Assembly (NCBI RefSeq): GCF_022427965.1
Contig: NZ_JAKTTI010000002.1
Location: 124,001 to 188,000, forward strand
Length of the DNA stretch: 64,000 nt
Source of the DNA: Fredinandcohnia quinoae
GTDB taxonomy: Bacteria > Bacillota > Bacilli > Bacillales > Bacillaceae_L
Reading direction: 5' to 3'
Positions within the stretch are counted from its first letter, which is position 1; the number at the start of each line of letters is the position of its first letter. The position numbers and the translations under genes were made by a program. This document shows, piece by piece, positions 62,990-64,000 of this stretch. The notes below the pieces were generated by a model. The model had not been told where the DNA came from. It saw nothing but the letters and a program-made list of their open reading frames with translations, and searched no databases.

Positions 62990-64000
62990 CTAGTATTTTT
63001 GATTTCGACGTCCTAATCTCGTTACATTTCTTTTTCCTGTTTGCTCTGGACGTTGATTCATCATGTACCATGGGACTCGAATAAAGATATCCTTCAAGTT
63101 ATTAAAATTGATCGGAGCAATCGGGGCCAAGTATGGAACACCGAAAGACCGCAGCTGAACGAGATGAGCCAATATGAAGAAGACACCTAATAAGATTCCA
63201 TAAAATCCAAGGTTTGCAGACAGAAAAATCATGATAAACCTTAGAAGTCTAATTGCTCCAGTTAAGGAGTAACTAGGGAACATAAAGGAAGCAATCCCTG
63301 TTGTAGACACGACAATAACTAATGGAGCCGAGACAATTCCAGCTTCAACTGCAGCTTGTCCAATAACTAATGCACCGACAATACTTACCGTTGATCCGAT
63401 TGGTCGTGGCAAACGTAAGCCAGCCTCTCGTAATGCTTCAAAGGTTATTTCCATTAACAATGCTTCAACAACAGCTGGAAATGGTACCTTTTCCCTTGAA
63501 GCTGCAACACTAAATAACAGGTTTGTTGGCAACAATTCCTGATGAAAAGTCGTAACAGCAATGTATATTGAAGGAAATAATAAGGCCACCAATAAAAATA
63601 AATAGCGGATAAATCGAATGAATGATGTCATGACAAATCTTCCATAATAGTCTTCAGGAGAATTCATCATTTGAAAAAAGGTTACTGGAACAATAAGAGC
63701 GAATGGGCTATTTTCCACAAGAATTCCAATTCTGCCTTCAAGAAGGCTACCGACAACTCGATCAGGTCTTTCAGTTTGTAAAACTTGCGGAAATACCGAA
63801 AAGGGATAGTCTTCAATAAACTCAAGGATGTAGCCACTATCCTCGATAGCATCAATATTAATCTGCTGCAATCTTCTACGAACTTCTTCGACAATCGATT
63901 GCTCTGCAAGATTATCTATAAAGGTAATAATCACTTCGGACTGTGATAATGTTCCGATCTTCATATTTTCAAATTTCAATTGTGTTGTTTTTAATCGCCT
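62990..64000 (-). CDS. GerA-family germinant receptor A subunit, 5' end beyond window
   Basis: Membrane A subunit of a spore germinant receptor; 336 C-terminal codons are visible and the frame stays open to the window edge. DAIEDSGYILEFIEDYPFSVFPQ and TERPDRVVGSLLEGRIGILVENSPFAL are hallmark GerA-family sequences, followed by five TM segments and LEAGI/PRPIGSTVSIVGALVIGQAAVEAG. A subunits form the ion channel and with B bind the germinant. No B gene lies between A and C here, so B must be upstream or elsewhere. Confidence 0.93.
   Translation of the reverse strand, partial: RRLKTTQLKFENMKIGTLSQSEVIITFIDNLAEQSIVEEVRRRLQQINIDAIEDSGYILEFIEDYPFSVFPQVLQTERPDRVVGSLLEGRIGILVENSPFALIVPVTFFQMMNSPEDYYGRFVMTSFIRFIRYLFLLVALLFPSIYIAVTTFHQELLPTNLLFSVAASREKVPFPAVVEALLMEITFEALREAGLRLPRPIGSTVSIVGALVIGQAAVEAGIVSAPLVIVVSTTGIASFMFPSYSLTGAIRLLRFIMIFLSANLGFYGILLGVFFILAHLVQLRSFGVPYLAPIAPINFNNLKDIFIRVPWYMMNQRPEQTGKRNVTRLGRRNQKY

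Noticed and set aside
1-64000. CRISPR array, tRNA or rRNA genes, prophage
   Set aside because: No regularly spaced direct repeats, no cloverleaf-like CCA-ended sequences with TTCGA loops and no rRNA signatures were noticed. The recombinase debris at 56.9 kb has no phage structural genes around it.

Overview
The window reads as chromosome of an endospore-forming, low-GC Bacillaceae bacterium (Bacillus / Lysinibacillus / Psychrobacillus type). Supporting this are spore genes (pdaA, a gerA-type germinant receptor operon, DUF3231 proteins), an SLH-anchored exoprotein, Bacillus-type PhoP and Zur boxes, PyrR, cobalamin and c-di-GMP leader RNAs, and AGGAGG-type ribosome binding sites with many TTG/GTG starts. 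The genus is an inference. I found no rRNA, tRNA, CRISPR array or intact prophage.

Layout. 1-9.5 kb: a truncated SLH/trypsin-like exoprotease, a DHA2 drug exporter, an OsmC protein and a complete oligopeptide ABC importer (lipoprotein, two permeases, two ATPases). 9.8-21 kb: a YvbH-like protein; an MFS carrier behind a PyrR-type attenuator; an alkaline phosphatase behind PhoP boxes; metE behind a cobalamin riboswitch; a 2,3-butanediol-type dehydrogenase next to its likely TetR regulator and operator; several small housekeeping genes. 21-28 kb: a YitT protein, a Phd-Uma2 fusion, a methyltransferase stub overlapping cysK, an HTH/DUF3169 pair, a lipoprotein and chrA. 28.4-31 kb: a GC-richer padR/DUF1048/ABC exporter cassette with two copies of one promoter module. 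32-39 kb: a GNAT acetyltransferase with a disturbed 5' end, a lipoprotein, and pstSCAB-phoU behind a PhoP box. 38.7-48 kb: two DUF3231 genes around an NlpC/P60 hydrolase, a second YitT protein, a Zur-type zinc locus (COG0523 GTPase and ZnuA lipoprotein), and a DMT / Crp-Fnr / DMT cluster whose regulator is frameshifted at a T7 run. 48-50 kb: a c-di-GMP-I riboswitch upstream of a large WG-repeat lipoprotein.

50.3-57.2 kb is the most unusual segment. It is an apparent operon of a WYL regulator, a protein with a possible PD-(D/E)XK nuclease motif and a glycine-rich membrane tail, a Ycf46-like AAA+ ATPase and a beta-propeller protein. A perfect palindrome lies at its promoter, and an internally deleted serine recombinase lies beside it. 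It looks like a mobile-element-associated conflict or stress system that I cannot match to a named one. 57.2-64 kb returns to core functions: RlmCD, a BCCT carrier, a dispersed GC-rich repeat, pdaA and a germinant receptor operon (A, C and a small D-like protein) cut by the window edge.

Circuits visible in the DNA: phosphate (PhoP boxes at phoA and pst), zinc (three Zur-like boxes), pyrimidines (PyrR sites), B12 (metE), c-di-GMP (WG-repeat lipoprotein), plus local TetR, PadR and WYL operators beside their regulators.
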